The notes: generated from the sequence alone by a model not told the origin. A stretch of DNA of 64,000 bases from Helicobacter cinaedi CCUG 18818 = ATCC BAA-847 (GCF_000155475.1 NZ_DS990392.1:365053-429052), one strand, 5' to 3'. Shown: positions 27,041 to 36,578, counted from the stretch's first letter. Numbers and translations are program-made.

Positions 27041-27813
27041 TAGAAATATTTCACTACAACAAGCCTAGCTCCAGAGCCACTTTTGCCACTTGTGGGTGTG
27101 ATAAAGCTTTGCATATCATTTTTATTTTTCACACCAAAGGCATTTGCAAGGCTCAAATCCTGCAAAATAAAACCCACAGGATCCATAAGAAGCAATGCAG
27201 TTTTGCCAAGGAATCTTGAGCCAAGCAAAGTATTGTGATTTTTGTGAATCTTCATACTCGCTTGATAAAATAGCTCTCCTAGAATTGAGCCAACCGCAGG
27301 GGTGATGACAAGATCCTGCCAAGAGGGCGTTTCGGCAAAGGCTTCCACACCATATTCCCAAAAGAGTGCAGAAGCAAGAGTGCTATACAGAGCAGATTCA
27401 GCCCAGCTATATCCTGCTACACGCGGCTGCATATAATACACTGCACCCCAATATGGGTGAGTAATCCAGTTTAAATACCAATCATCACCATCTACGATAG
27501 GACCACGCACAGTTTTCCTAGCCCAATTATCGCCAAGATTATAAATCTCTTTTTTATCCCAGTTTGTTACACTTTCCGGCATAAGATACAGCACACCAGC
27601 TCCTACAAGTGTCCCGCCTAAAATTAGCCCAGAGCCAACGCTAAGGTAGCCTAGCCTACTTGTAGGCTCATAGATGTAAGGATTCTCATAGTTTGTTAGA
27701 TTCTTAGAATCTTGCTCTAAGGGTTGTAATGAGCTGTAATCAAAATGTTCTGCACAAAGGAATATGGGATAGGCAAAGAAAAAGCAAAATCGCATTATAA
27801 ATTGTCTTAACAT
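27040..27813 (-). CDS. DUF3943-type envelope protein
   Basis: I place the start at ATG 27813, which gives a proper signal peptide (LRQFIMRFCFFFAYPIFLCA) and 257 residues; a longer frame to 27930 would run through the terminator hairpin of the upstream gene. The body contains WYLNWITHPYWGAVYY and WEYGVEAFAETPSWQDL, features I associate with DUF3943 membrane-associated proteins. Several hydrophobic stretches suggest outer-membrane or inner-membrane attachment. Function unknown. Confidence 0.72.
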   Translation of the reverse strand: MLRQFIMRFCFFFAYPIFLCAEHFDYSSLQPLEQDSKNLTNYENPYIYEPTSRLGYLSVGSGLILGGTLVGAGVLYLMPESVTNWDKKEIYNLGDNWARKTVRGPIVDGDDWYLNWITHPYWGAVYYMQPRVAGYSWAESALYSTLASALFWEYGVEAFAETPSWQDLVITPAVGSILGELFYQASMKIHKNHNTLLGSRFLGKTALLLMDPVGFILQDLSLANAFGVKNKNDMQSFITPTSGKSGSGARLVVVKYF

Positions 27814-27862
27814 TGTTGCACCATAGGTTTTAGATTCACAATTTCTAGTATTTATAAATAAG

Positions 27863-27906
27863 CGGAAAAAAGAGAAACTGCCCCGATATGATAGCATACA
27901 GGGGCA
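27863..27906 (-). terminator. Intrinsic terminator after the small secreted protein
   Basis: On the minus strand TGCCCC (27906-27901) pairs with GGGGCA (27884-27879) around a 16-nt loop, followed by GTTTCTCTTTTTTCC. It lies between the small secreted protein gene and the DUF3943 start, so DUF3943 and ogt likely depend on a separate promoter or on readthrough. Confidence 0.65.
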
Positions 27907-27916
27907 AATAGAAGTG

Positions 27917-28150
27917 TTATTTACCAGCAACTTGTGCTTTGTTTGGATTATCAGCAGCTTGAGCTATCATACAGCTTTCAAGCGTTTTGGCATCAGCGGC
28001 ATTATCCACTTTTTTTAGCCAACGATTGATTTGAGCCATTGTCTTAGATGATGGATCAGGAGCATTATATTGCTTCATAAGTGAAGCACAATCTGCTAAC
28101 ATAAAGCTAGGAAGCCCAGCGATAAGGGCGATTGCAATATATTTTTTCAT
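27917..28150 (-). CDS. Small secreted protein with two cysteines
   Basis: The 77-residue protein has a signal peptide (cleavage after LA, about residue 19) and a mature part of only about 58 residues with Cys21 and a second cysteine near residue 60, which could form a disulfide. It lies 14 bases after the DUF3373 gene with an AGGAGTAAG ribosome site and before a terminator. No family recognised. Confidence 0.7.
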   Translation of the reverse strand: MKKYIAIALIAGLPSFMLADCASLMKQYNAPDPSSKTMAQINRWLKKVDNAADAKTLESCMIAQAADNPNKAQVAGK

Positions 28151-28164
28151 TTCTTACTCCTTTC

Positions 28165-29544
28165 TTAGAATCTCAAAAGATACGCAAGAGCGATGTTTTG
28201 ATTTGTAATATCTGCTTTTGGTGTAGGCGTAGGCATAGCAGCTGTGTTATAATCAAAATGTTGTCTTGTGTAGCTTAGGCGGAAAAATTGATTCAAATCA
28301 AGCTGCCAAATCGCATAGACATCGTGTACATCACCGCGTGTATTGCGGAAGTTGAATGGATCATTAATGCTTACACGAGAGAAGGCATACCAATATTGAC
28401 TACCTTTGAAATACTCATAGCCGATTTTGAAAGCCGAGCCAATATCATAACGCAATCCAGCGTGAACTGCCCACGCATTTTCGTTGGCAAACTTGACATA
28501 AGGCGTATCCGCATTTTGTGTATTTTGTGTATTTTGTGCTTTTGCTATTGTTTCTGCTAGCTTGCTTGACTTACCATTACTACCTTTATAATAACTCGCT
28601 GATACAAACCAGTTAAGCCCTGTGCCAAGCATTTTGTCATTTTCAATATGAAGATTCACATATTGCATATCGCCAATATTTTGGGCGGGAAGTGCTGTTT
28701 GAGAAGTTGTTTGATTGTTTCCCATACTCATATTACTCATATAAGGTGTGGCATAGTTTTGGAGATTGATATAAGTCAGCATTAAGAGATTTTGCCCAAA
28801 GCTTTTTGGTGCAAAAGGTGTTTCAAACGCACCAAAGAACAGATTTGCATCACTTGCACCTTTATTACCCCAAATATTTCCACCAGCAGAAGAACTATTT
28901 GGATTCAAGGGTTGATAGATTTTAGAATATCCAGCTCTTAGGGCTGCGTTTGTATAAGGTTTGAGTGTTAGCACAGCACCATCGCCAAGTGCATTTACCG
29001 CAAGGGCAGGGTATGTGCTCATACGAGCCGAGCTATTGCGGAGATTTGATCCGGGACCATCAGTGCCGGGCAAACGACCGATAGTAAGGGCGGTATATTT
29101 CCCCATATAAATATCTACATAGGCTCTTTCTACATAGATAGCACTTCCTCCGGCTATACCGCGTCCTGCATCTAGCGAACCGATCGTCCCAACTGCAGGA
29201 TAACCCAAATCAATATCACCAAATGCTTTTGTCATAGAAAGACGCCCTGTGAATTTTGTATATCTATTCACATCGGCATTCATATTAAGGTAAAGTCCCA
29301 TAGCCCAGCGGTTTTTGTAATTTTCCGTTGTGCCTTCTGCTTTTGATTGAATGTTATTTAACGCTGTGGTAAATTCAAGCCCAAATTTCACTTTATTAAG
29401 TGTGGCGGCAAGCTCATTTGCATCAACGCGATCATTGAGTTCATCAATGTCTTTTTGAAGAGAATCTAATGTCGCAGCCAAAGTAGAAGAAGATAGCAGA
29501 AGCAGCCCCCCCCCAAGTGTAGCGATAAGCTTATGTCTTAGCAT
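28165..29544 (-). CDS. DUF3373-type outer-membrane protein with a G9 tract in its signal peptide
   Basis: The 459-residue protein has a signal peptide (HKLIATLGGGLLLLSSSTLAA), a short coiled-coil segment just after it (LDSLQKDIDELNDRVDANE) and then a beta-barrel ending in LRF. This coiled-coil-plus-barrel layout matches Campylobacterota DUF3373 proteins and resembles trimeric porins with a periplasmic helix. Codons for GGG within the signal peptide form nine consecutive G bases. A change by one base would shift the frame before the mature protein starts, so expression may switch on and off. It is followed by the small secreted protein gene. Confidence 0.82.
   Translation of the reverse strand: MLRHKLIATLGGGLLLLSSSTLAATLDSLQKDIDELNDRVDANELAATLNKVKFGLEFTTALNNIQSKAEGTTENYKNRWAMGLYLNMNADVNRYTKFTGRLSMTKAFGDIDLGYPAVGTIGSLDAGRGIAGGSAIYVERAYVDIYMGKYTALTIGRLPGTDGPGSNLRNSSARMSTYPALAVNALGDGAVLTLKPYTNAALRAGYSKIYQPLNPNSSSAGGNIWGNKGASDANLFFGAFETPFAPKSFGQNLLMLTYINLQNYATPYMSNMSMGNNQTTSQTALPAQNIGDMQYVNLHIENDKMLGTGLNWFVSASYYKGSNGKSSKLAETIAKAQNTQNTQNADTPYVKFANENAWAVHAGLRYDIGSAFKIGYEYFKGSQYWYAFSRVSINDPFNFRNTRGDVHDVYAIWQLDLNQFFRLSYTRQHFDYNTAAMPTPTPKADITNQNIALAYLLRF
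29506..29514. repeat. Homopolymer C9 (G9 on the coding strand)
   Basis: Nine C in a row on the plus strand lie in the signal-peptide codons of the minus-strand outer-membrane gene. It is the longest G/C homopolymer I saw in the window and in the length range of phase-variable tracts in Helicobacter and Campylobacter. Confidence 0.85.
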
Positions 29545-29638
29545 AAAAACTCCTTATTTGTGAAAATTTAAAGGTGGGATTTTCTTATTTTTTTGCTGAA
29601 AAATTGCTGAAAGCATATACTCTTAAGGTTTCACAAGT

Positions 29639-29644
29639 TATAAT
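29639..29644 (+). promoter_or_regulatory. -10 element of adk
   Basis: AAGTTATAATTTTAGC lies about 44 nt before the adk start and has a consensus TATAAT. Confidence 0.55.
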
Positions 29645-29687
29645 TTTAGCTCTGTTGAAAATCATAAAACAATGTAAAGGAGAGTTT

Positions 29688-30260
29688 ATGAAAAAGTTGT
29701 TTTTAATCATTGGAGCACCGGGCAGTGGGAAAACCACAGACGCACAGCTTATCGCAAAGAATAGTGCGGATTCTATCGTGCATTATTCCACGGGCGATTT
29801 GCTAAGAGAAGAGGTCGCAAGTGGCAGTGAGCAAGGGAAAATCATAGATGGCTTTATCAGTAAAGGGAATCTTGTGCCGCTTGATATTGTGGTAAGCACG
29901 ATTGTAAAGGCTATGGCAAACGCCCCAAAAGATGTGATTATCATTGATGGGTATCCGCGAAGTGTGGAGCAAATGGAAGCCTTGGATAAGAAGCTTAAAG
30001 CTCAAAGCGAAGTTAAGCTTATAAGCGTAATAGAAGTTGAAGTGAGTGAATCTGTGGCACGAGATAGAGTTCTAGGACGAGCTAGGGGGGCTGATGATAA
30101 TGCAGAAGTATTTAATAATCGTATGCAGGTGTATCTCACTCCGCTTAAAGAGATTGAAGCATTTTATACACAAAGCAATGTGCTACATAGAATTAATGGT
30201 GAGCGGAGCATTGAAGCGATTGTAAGTGAAATGGAAGCCTTTATTAAAAGTAAGATTTGA
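29688..30260 (+). CDS. adk: Adenylate kinase
   Basis: The 190-residue enzyme converts AMP and ATP to two ADP. The start is ATG 29688 after AAAGGAGAG, which places the P-loop GAPGSGKT at residues 9-16; the longer frame upstream crosses the promoter and is not used. The NMP-binding [22 protein letters not shown] and [12 protein letters not shown] motifs follow. It has the short lid form without the zinc-binding insert. adk beside aspS is the H. pylori order. Confidence 0.95.
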   Translation: MKKLFLIIGAPGSGKTTDAQLIAKNSADSIVHYSTGDLLREEVASGSEQGKIIDGFISKGNLVPLDIVVSTIVKAMANAPKDVIIIDGYPRSVEQMEALDKKLKAQSEVKLISVIEVEVSESVARDRVLGRARGADDNAEVFNNRMQVYLTPLKEIEAFYTQSNVLHRINGERSIEAIVSEMEAFIKSKI

Positions 30261-30286
30261 GTAAAATAGATTCTAAAGGTTGCGGT

Positions 30287-30337
30287 GCTAGATTCTGTAA
30301 GAGAATAGAATCTAGCGGATTTTAGAATCTAAAATCC
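30287..30337. terminator. Two adjacent palindromes between adk and the convergent membrane gene
   Basis: GCTAGATTCT (30287-30296) pairs with AGAATCTAGC (30307-30316). Next to it GGATTTTAGA-A-TCTAAAATCC (30317-30337) is a second perfect palindrome and covers the TAG of the convergent gene. They probably end transcription from both sides. Confidence 0.6.
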
Positions 30338-30925
30338 CGAGTTTTGAAAGAGAACTTGTTTATAAGATGGTATCCCATAGTTTTTGCCGGTAAAATCATA
30401 TTTGTCAAAGATAGAGAATTGAAATGCTATGCAAAATATAAAAAGCACAACGCCAAGGCAAAAGCCAAAAATGATTGTAAGGCTTGAAGCTAGCACGATA
30501 GATGCATTGAGCTTGGGTGTGTTGCGGAAAAAGGTATTACACACAATGCCGACTATAATAAAGCTTTCCCATATCACAAACCAAGGAATCATAAAAATTT
30601 GATTGCTGAGAGTTAGGGTAGCAGGCAACCCCGTGAGAGAAAAGGCAACAACAAGGGCAAGACATACGCCAAAAACAACAAGACTTTGTCGCAATATGGG
30701 AATAAATATAAGAAAAAATGCAGGAAGATTCACGACAAAAAGATAAAAAACAAGGACAATTCCCCTTGATATAAGTTCTAAATAAGTGTGTTCAAAAAGT
30801 GGCGTTTGTGTGATGAAGTATCGGTAAGCTAAAATGCCAAGAATGCAAAGTATCACATAAAGCACAAAGAGAAAGGGCAAAGAGAGAAAGAAACTCTTTG
30901 TTTTTATATTGTTATGAGAATCCAC
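30329..30925 (-). CDS. Polytopic membrane protein of unknown function
   Basis: The 198-residue protein has about five hydrophobic helices, no long soluble domain and no motif I recognise. It starts with GTG immediately after the aspS TGA, so it is co-transcribed with aspS. There is an out-of-frame ATG overlapping the aspS stop that closes within six codons, which supports GTG as the start. Confidence 0.7.
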   Translation of the reverse strand: MDSHNNIKTKSFFLSLPFLFVLYVILCILGILAYRYFITQTPLFEHTYLELISRGIVLVFYLFVVNLPAFFLIFIPILRQSLVVFGVCLALVVAFSLTGLPATLTLSNQIFMIPWFVIWESFIIVGIVCNTFFRNTPKLNASIVLASSLTIIFGFCLGVVLFIFCIAFQFSIFDKYDFTGKNYGIPSYKQVLFQNSGF

Positions 30926-32665
30926 TCATTCCCCTTTAAGGCGGATATGAAGATCTCTTAGCTGCTCATCGCTTACCGCACTTGGGGCAAGGGTAAGTGG
31001 GCAGGTAGCTTTTTGCGTTTTAGGGAAAGCTATCACATCGCGGATACTTTGCGTTTTAGCTAAAAGCATAATAAGCCTATCAAAACCTATGGCAATTCCC
31101 CCGTGAGGTGGCGCTCCAAAGCTTAGGGCTTCAAGCAAGAATCCAAACTTATCTTGTGCTTCATTATTGCTAATGCCAAGCAGTTCAAACACGCGTTTTT
31201 GAATGCTATCTTTATGGATTCTAATGCTTCCACCGCCGAGTTCAATGCCATTTAGCACCACATCATAGGCGATAGATTCTATCTCTTCAACATCATCTTT
31301 GTCTAAATCTTTTGGCATTGTGAAAGGGTGGTGCAGGGCTTTGACCTTGCCATCTTCTTTTTCAAACATTGGGAAATCCACCACCCACAAAAACTTCCGC
31401 ATATTTTCATCAATAAGATTCATATCCATAGCAATTTTTAATCGCAACCGCCCCATATAGTCCCACACGACTTTTTTAGCCCCAGCACCAAAGAAAATAA
31501 TGTCATTAGGCTCCGCCTCCACGCGTGAGATAAGCTCACTCATAGCAGATTCTGAAATAAATTTCACAAGCGGACCTTTCAATTCGTTTTCCTTCACTTG
31601 AATATATGCCAAACCTTTAGCACCAAACTTCCGCACAAACTCTTCTGCCTCGCCCAAACTTTTGCGTGTAAAAAAGCTATCTCCACCTTTGACACAAAGT
31701 GCCTTAAAGCGATTATTTTTGGAATCTTTAGCGATATTTTTAAATATCTCATTATTAGAATCTAAAAATAAATCGCCGACTTCCACAAGGGGCATTTCAA
31801 AGCGTAAATCCGGCTTATCACTCCCATAAGATTCCATTGCTTGAGTGTAAGGCATACGCATAAAAGGCGTTTGTATGCTTTCGCCACAGGCTACAAAAAT
31901 ATCCTGCAATAATGTCTCCGCCATAGTAATAATGTCATTTTGCTCACAAAAGCTCATCTCAATGTCAATTTGAGTAAATTCGGGCTGTCTATCCGCACGC
32001 AAATCCTCATCTCTAAAGCATTTGGCAATTTGAAAATATTTATCAAAGCCACTCATCATTAGGAGCTGTTTAAAAAGCTGTGGGCTTTGGGGCAGGGCAT
32101 AAAACTCACCAGAATGCACGCGAGAAGGCACGAGATAGTCCCTTGCTCCTTCAGGTGTAGCCTTTGTGAGAATGGGTGTCTCCACTTCAAGAAAGCCCAT
32201 TTTTTGTAAGCTATTCCTTGCTGCGATTGCCGCATCGGAGCGGATTTTAAAAATATTATAGGCTTTAGGAGAGCGTAAGTCCAAATAGCGATATTTAAGC
32301 CTTAGCTCTTCATTCACACTTTCATCGCCAATGGCAATGGGAGGTGTGGGCGATTTATTTTCAATCACTAGGCTTTCAAGCACGACTTCAATCATTCCCG
32401 TTTTGAGCTTTGGATTTTCTAGCCCTTCACCACGAGCGCGGATTTTCCCTTTAGCGATAAGCACATATTCATCACGCACACTTGAAGCAATGCTATGAGC
32501 CTGACTATTCGGGTCGCACACAAGCTGGATAATCCCGCTTTTATCACGCAAGTCAATAAAAATTACGCCGCCGTGGTCTCGGTAAGTATTACACCAGCCA
32601 CATACCTGCACTTCTTTGCCAATATGTTTTTCATTTAATTCTGCACACAAATGAGTTCTTAACAT
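30926..32665 (-). CDS. aspS: Aspartyl-tRNA synthetase
   Basis: The 579-residue class II synthetase has the N-terminal OB anticodon-binding domain ([20 protein letters not shown]), motif 2 [18 protein letters not shown] and motif 3 [13 protein letters not shown], with a GAD-type insertion between them. Bacteria of this group lack AsnRS, so the enzyme is probably non-discriminating and also charges tRNA-Asn for later amidation by GatCAB; that is family knowledge, not seen here. It lies between cheV and adk as in H. pylori. Confidence 0.96.
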   Translation of the reverse strand: MLRTHLCAELNEKHIGKEVQVCGWCNTYRDHGGVIFIDLRDKSGIIQLVCDPNSQAHSIASSVRDEYVLIAKGKIRARGEGLENPKLKTGMIEVVLESLVIENKSPTPPIAIGDESVNEELRLKYRYLDLRSPKAYNIFKIRSDAAIAARNSLQKMGFLEVETPILTKATPEGARDYLVPSRVHSGEFYALPQSPQLFKQLLMMSGFDKYFQIAKCFRDEDLRADRQPEFTQIDIEMSFCEQNDIITMAETLLQDIFVACGESIQTPFMRMPYTQAMESYGSDKPDLRFEMPLVEVGDLFLDSNNEIFKNIAKDSKNNRFKALCVKGGDSFFTRKSLGEAEEFVRKFGAKGLAYIQVKENELKGPLVKFISESAMSELISRVEAEPNDIIFFGAGAKKVVWDYMGRLRLKIAMDMNLIDENMRKFLWVVDFPMFEKEDGKVKALHHPFTMPKDLDKDDVEEIESIAYDVVLNGIELGGGSIRIHKDSIQKRVFELLGISNNEAQDKFGFLLEALSFGAPPHGGIAIGFDRLIMLLAKTQSIRDVIAFPKTQKATCPLTLAPSAVSDEQLRDLHIRLKGE

Positions 32666-32696
32666 TTTTTACCTTTTTCAATATGATGTTGGGATT

Positions 32697-33665
32697 CTAA
32701 AAATCAATATCTACGAGAATCTGCCGCAATGCTTGTTCTATCTCGGTAGGATTTGATTTACTAACAAAGCCATCGGCTTTCAGTCGCTCCGCCATTTGAT
32801 GGTTGCTATCGCTACTCATTGATGAATTGATAATCACAGGGATATGGCAAGTTGATGGTGTTTCTTTAATGCGTTTTAACACTTCAAAGCCAGAGACAAC
32901 AGGCATTTCTAAATCCGTGATAATCGCACCAATCTTTGCTGCCACACCCGGATTATGCAAGTAGTCAAGTAAAGCTTCACCATTAGGGAAGCTAAAGTAT
33001 TTTAGATCAAGCTTTTCTATAATTCTTTGCAAGGATTTTGCCGCCGATTTAGAATCTTCAGCCAAAAGCACGATTTTATCACTAGCAATACTTTGCAAGT
33101 CGTTAATCTCAAGCTCATTTGCAGCATTACCTACAGGAAAGGCTTCTGTAAGCATTCGCTCCACATCTAGAATCTGTATCACAGAGCCATCATCATATTT
33201 TGTTGTTGCTGTGATTTTCGCATCGCCATCAATGCCAAATTCCGATCCGACACTAATAGCATTCCAGCTTTTGTGAATAATGCGTTTCACACCCATAATC
33301 TTAAGCCCCACGGTGTTGTTTGAAAAGCTACAAATAATCACAAGGCTTTTTTCGGTATTGAGTGAGTATTCTCGCAAATCTCTGCAAGGATCGTCCTTGC
33401 TATAATACAGCCATCGCCGCATATCTACAAGCGGAATTGTCTCATCTCTTACCGTGAGATAGCCTAGAATAATTCCGCTATTATCCCCAACGGTTTCTGT
33501 TAGCTCATTATCATAGTAGATAATCTCACGGATTTTAAATACATTCATTGCGTAAAGCTGATTTGTGCCATCTTTTTCCTCTTCAAGTGTAAAGCATAAA
33601 AACTGCACTTCATTATTAAGGTGTAACGAAGTGGTTTTGTCAATTGCATTTTGTCCCTGTGTCAA
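32697..33665 (-). CDS. cheV: Chemotaxis protein CheV
   Basis: The 322-residue cytosolic adaptor has an N-terminal CheW-like domain (QLYAMNVFKIREII, GYLTVRDETIPLVDMRRWL) and a C-terminal receiver domain from about residue 197. The receiver has the acidic pair in LLAEDSKSAA, the phospho-acceptor Asp in IITDLEMPVVSGFE and a C-terminal Lys in FVSKSNP. It couples chemoreceptors to CheA and may act as a phosphate sink. Position next to ligA and aspS matches one of the three H. pylori cheV genes. Confidence 0.95.
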   Translation of the reverse strand: MTQGQNAIDKTTSLHLNNEVQFLCFTLEEEKDGTNQLYAMNVFKIREIIYYDNELTETVGDNSGIILGYLTVRDETIPLVDMRRWLYYSKDDPCRDLREYSLNTEKSLVIICSFSNNTVGLKIMGVKRIIHKSWNAISVGSEFGIDGDAKITATTKYDDGSVIQILDVERMLTEAFPVGNAANELEINDLQSIASDKIVLLAEDSKSAAKSLQRIIEKLDLKYFSFPNGEALLDYLHNPGVAAKIGAIITDLEMPVVSGFEVLKRIKETPSTCHIPVIINSSMSSDSNHQMAERLKADGFVSKSNPTEIEQALRQILVDIDF

Positions 33666-33733
33666 ACCCTGCCTCCAAATTTGGTATTTTCAAAACTTAG
33701 CATTTGCAAAATGTAGCATTTGAATGAAAGTGC

Positions 33734-33739
33734 TATAAT
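33734..33739 (+). promoter_or_regulatory. -10 element of ligA
   Basis: AGTGCTATAATTC is a consensus -10 about 65 nt before the ligA ATG, in the divergent cheV-ligA spacer. Confidence 0.65.
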
Positions 33740-33801
33740 TCTATCGCAAAATACATAAAATAGCATTAAATCCTAAAAACTTAGAATCTAAAGGGCAACT
33801 T

Positions 33802-35757
33802 ATGACGCAGCAAGAATACAGCTCAAACATTCAAAAGCTCACAAAAATGGCGTATCATTACTATGTGCTTGATGACCCAATCGCCACGGATAGCCAATAT
33901 GATGAGCTGTATCATCAAGTCTTAAACTTTGAAAGGCAAAACCCAATATTGATTAGCCCAAACTCCCCAACCCAACGCGTAGGTGGCACACCTTTAGAAT
34001 CTTTTAGTAAAAATTCCCATATAGAGCGTATGTGGAGCTTGGAAGATGTCTTTAATCAAGCGGAGATGCAAGAGTGGTGTGAAAGGATTTATAAAAGCTA
34101 TCCGCATTCACACTTTACCTGTTCGCCAAAGTTTGATGGGGCAAGTCTCAATCTCTTATATCGTGATGGAATCTTAGTGAGTGCGACTACAAGGGGCGAT
34201 GGCATTGTAGGAGAGCTTGTAACGAGCAATGCTAGGACGATTCAAAGCATTCCTTTAAGCATTGATTATAAAGGTGAGATTGAGATACGCGGAGAAGTTG
34301 TGATAGCTAAAGATGATTTTGAAAAGATAAATAACGAGCGATTGGAGCAGAATCTAAGCCTTTTTGCTAACCCACGAAACGCCGCTGCTGGCAGCCTAAG
34401 ACAGCTAGATTCTAAGATTACGGCTCAAAGGAAACTCCGCTTTATGCCTTGGGGGATTGGGGCGGGGCTTAGTCAATTTGGTAGCTTTTATGAAGCGTTA
34501 CAAAAAATTACAGATTTTGGCTTTGCTCCTGTGCCTTTCCTTACGCACTGCGAGGGAAGTGATGATATTATGCAGATGTATAAAATACTTATATCAAAAC
34601 GCGATGACTATCCCATAATGCTTGATGGTATGGTGATAATGCTAGATGAAATAGAGATTCAACAAAGGCTGGGCTGGACGATTAAAGCTCCGCGTTTTGC
34701 GTGTGCGTTTAAGTTTCCAGCGGTGGAGAAAAGCTCTAAGATTCTAGATATTACCTTGCAAGTGGGACGCACGGGGATTATCACACCTGTGGCGGAACTA
34801 GAGCCTGTGGAGATTGAAGGGGCGATGATTGCTCGTGCGACACTGCATAATTTTAGCGAGATTGAACGCAAGGATATACGCATAAATGATGAAGTGATTA
34901 TTATCCGCAGTGGCGATGTGATACCTAAGATTATTAAGCCTATAACTGCGTTGCGTGATGGCACACAAATCCCTATCACAAAGCCCACGCATTGCCCTGT
35001 TTGTAGGCAGGAGCTATTGATTGAAGAGATTTTTATCAAATGTCAAAATTTGAGCTGTGAAGCACGAGTGATAGAATCTATTATCCATTTTGCTTCAAAA
35101 AAAGCACTCAATATTGATGGGCTTGGCGAAAAGATTGTAATTCAGCTTTTTGAAAATGGCTTAATCCAAAGTATTTTAGATATTTATGCTTTAGAAGAAT
35201 CTCAGCTTTTAGCCCTTGAGGGCTGGAAAGAAAAAAGGGCGAAAAATCTTATTGTAGCCATACAAAATACCATAGGCGTGGAACTATGGCGTTTTATCAA
35301 TGCACTTGGGATTGAGCATATAGGCGAGGGGGCAAGTAAGAGATTAGCTCAAAGCTTTGGCAGAGATACTTTTAGTGCGGATTTTCAGCAGATTCTAGGT
35401 CTTGATGGCTTTGGGGAAGAGATGGCGTATTCACTTGTGGAGTTTAACCACGCAAATAAGGAGCTTATAGCAAAATTGCTTGAAATTATTAGTCCAAAAA
35501 TTGAGCAGATAAAGCTTGATAGTGGGCATATTTTTTATGGCAAAAGTATCGTGCTAACAGGCACATTGAATAAGCCACGAGATGAGATTGTTGAAATGCT
35601 AGAATCTAAGGGGGCAAAGATAAGCTCAAGTGTCAGTAAGAAGACGGATTTTGTGATTTATGGAGAAAAGGCAGGGAGCAAACTTGAAAAAGCACAGAAT
35701 CTAGGTGTTAAGACTTTGAGTGAGGAAGAGTTTATGGCGTGTATGCAGGAAAGTTAA
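33802..35757 (+). CDS. ligA: NAD-dependent DNA ligase
   Basis: The 651-residue enzyme seals nicks using NAD. It shows the Ia domain (YHYYVLDDPIATDSQYDELY), the adenylated Lys110 in CSPKFDGASLN, the OB fold (LQVGRTGIITPVAELEPV), a four-cysteine zinc finger (CPVCRQELL, KCQNLSCEARV), helix-hairpin-helix repeats and a C-terminal BRCT domain (LTGTLNKPRDEIVEMLESKG). All domains are complete. Confidence 0.97.
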   Translation: MTQQEYSSNIQKLTKMAYHYYVLDDPIATDSQYDELYHQVLNFERQNPILISPNSPTQRVGGTPLESFSKNSHIERMWSLEDVFNQAEMQEWCERIYKSYPHSHFTCSPKFDGASLNLLYRDGILVSATTRGDGIVGELVTSNARTIQSIPLSIDYKGEIEIRGEVVIAKDDFEKINNERLEQNLSLFANPRNAAAGSLRQLDSKITAQRKLRFMPWGIGAGLSQFGSFYEALQKITDFGFAPVPFLTHCEGSDDIMQMYKILISKRDDYPIMLDGMVIMLDEIEIQQRLGWTIKAPRFACAFKFPAVEKSSKILDITLQVGRTGIITPVAELEPVEIEGAMIARATLHNFSEIERKDIRINDEVIIIRSGDVIPKIIKPITALRDGTQIPITKPTHCPVCRQELLIEEIFIKCQNLSCEARVIESIIHFASKKALNIDGLGEKIVIQLFENGLIQSILDIYALEESQLLALEGWKEKRAKNLIVAIQNTIGVELWRFINALGIEHIGEGASKRLAQSFGRDTFSADFQQILGLDGFGEEMAYSLVEFNHANKELIAKLLEIISPKIEQIKLDSGHIFYGKSIVLTGTLNKPRDEIVEMLESKGAKISSSVSKKTDFVIYGEKAGSKLEKAQNLGVKTLSEEEFMACMQES

Positions 35758-35879
35758 GCTGAGATTCTAGGCGAAAGCATATTTATTTTAAAGATTTTGG
35801 ACTTAAAGCAGACTCGCAAGTGATTGATTGAGTTTTGCTAGAGATTCTAATTTACAAGTTTTTAAATTTACCACTTGCC

Positions 35880-36542
35880 TTAGAGAATCGGGCTTACCGG
35901 GACTTTTAGCACACTTTTTTTGATAATTTTAGAATGTGGGAGTATATCAGGTGTTAGCTCTAAGCCCCCAGCGTGTGTGTCTTCTGGAAAAAATATAGCC
36001 AAATCCCCACTACTTAAAAGAATCTGTGTGCGGTAAGGGGCATTTAAAGTTTCGTTGTTTGGGAGTGTATAGCAAGATTCTAGCATTCTATTTTGATTAT
36101 TGCTAGAATCTTGATGTGTTTGCGTTCCTTTGGTATTTGTATTACTTAAGCAAAGATTCTGTGGTAGGGTGTTTTCATACACGATTAAATCCCTAGATTC
36201 ATTATAAGGGATTTTCACATCAAAAGTGTCTTTATCGCCAATACACATATACTCATAGCCACTTATCACAAGCTGGAAGTCCAAATAGGCTTTGTGTGTT
36301 TCAAAAAATGCGTTTTTCATAGGCTTAAGATAATAGCTTTGCTCAATGGCTCTAATGCCGTATTCAAGGGGATAACTCACTTCAATTCTATCTTGAGATT
36401 GTGGAATTTGAAGTGTTGAAATTCTTTTATGAATCTCACTTTGCGGATTGAGAGCTTGAGAGATATATTCTTTTACGACATTGAGCTGTGGGTAAGCTTT
36501 AAAAAACCACTCTAATGTCCTAGCTTGTGCGATAATTGCCAT
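35880..36542 (-). CDS. YhcH/YjgK/YiaL-family (DUF386) protein with an insertion
   Basis: The 220-residue protein has the family core: FETHKAYLDFQLVISGYE and the metal-binding jelly-roll end LLSSGDLAIFFPEDTHAGG. Members are usually near 150 residues and are linked to sugar or sialic acid catabolism. Here about 45 polar residues (roughly 123-168, Asn/Thr/Gln-rich) interrupt the barrel, and the DNA encoding them contains a 13-bp inverted repeat. No sugar operon surrounds it. Function is inferred only at family level. Confidence 0.8.
   Translation of the reverse strand: MAIIAQARTLEWFFKAYPQLNVVKEYISQALNPQSEIHKRISTLQIPQSQDRIEVSYPLEYGIRAIEQSYYLKPMKNAFFETHKAYLDFQLVISGYEYMCIGDKDTFDVKIPYNESRDLIVYENTLPQNLCLSNTNTKGTQTHQDSSNNQNRMLESCYTLPNNETLNAPYRTQILLSSGDLAIFFPEDTHAGGLELTPDILPHSKIIKKSVLKVPVSPIL
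36073..36113. repeat. 13-bp inverted repeat inside the DUF386 gene
   Basis: CAAGATTCTAGCA (36073-36085) and TGCTAGAATCTTG (36101-36113) are perfect reverse complements with a 15-nt loop. The repeat lies in the low-complexity insertion of the protein. Confidence 0.65.
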
Positions 36543-36578
36543 TTATAACTCCTTTTATAGATTGTGTAGATTCTAAAC

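Noticed and set aside
27814-27930. Longer N-terminus of the DUF3943 protein
   Set aside because: It would be translated through the terminator of the previous gene and would hide the signal peptide at residue 40.
29574-29687. Longer N-terminus of adenylate kinase
   Set aside because: It spans the -10 box; ATG 29688 has the ribosome site and the family start.
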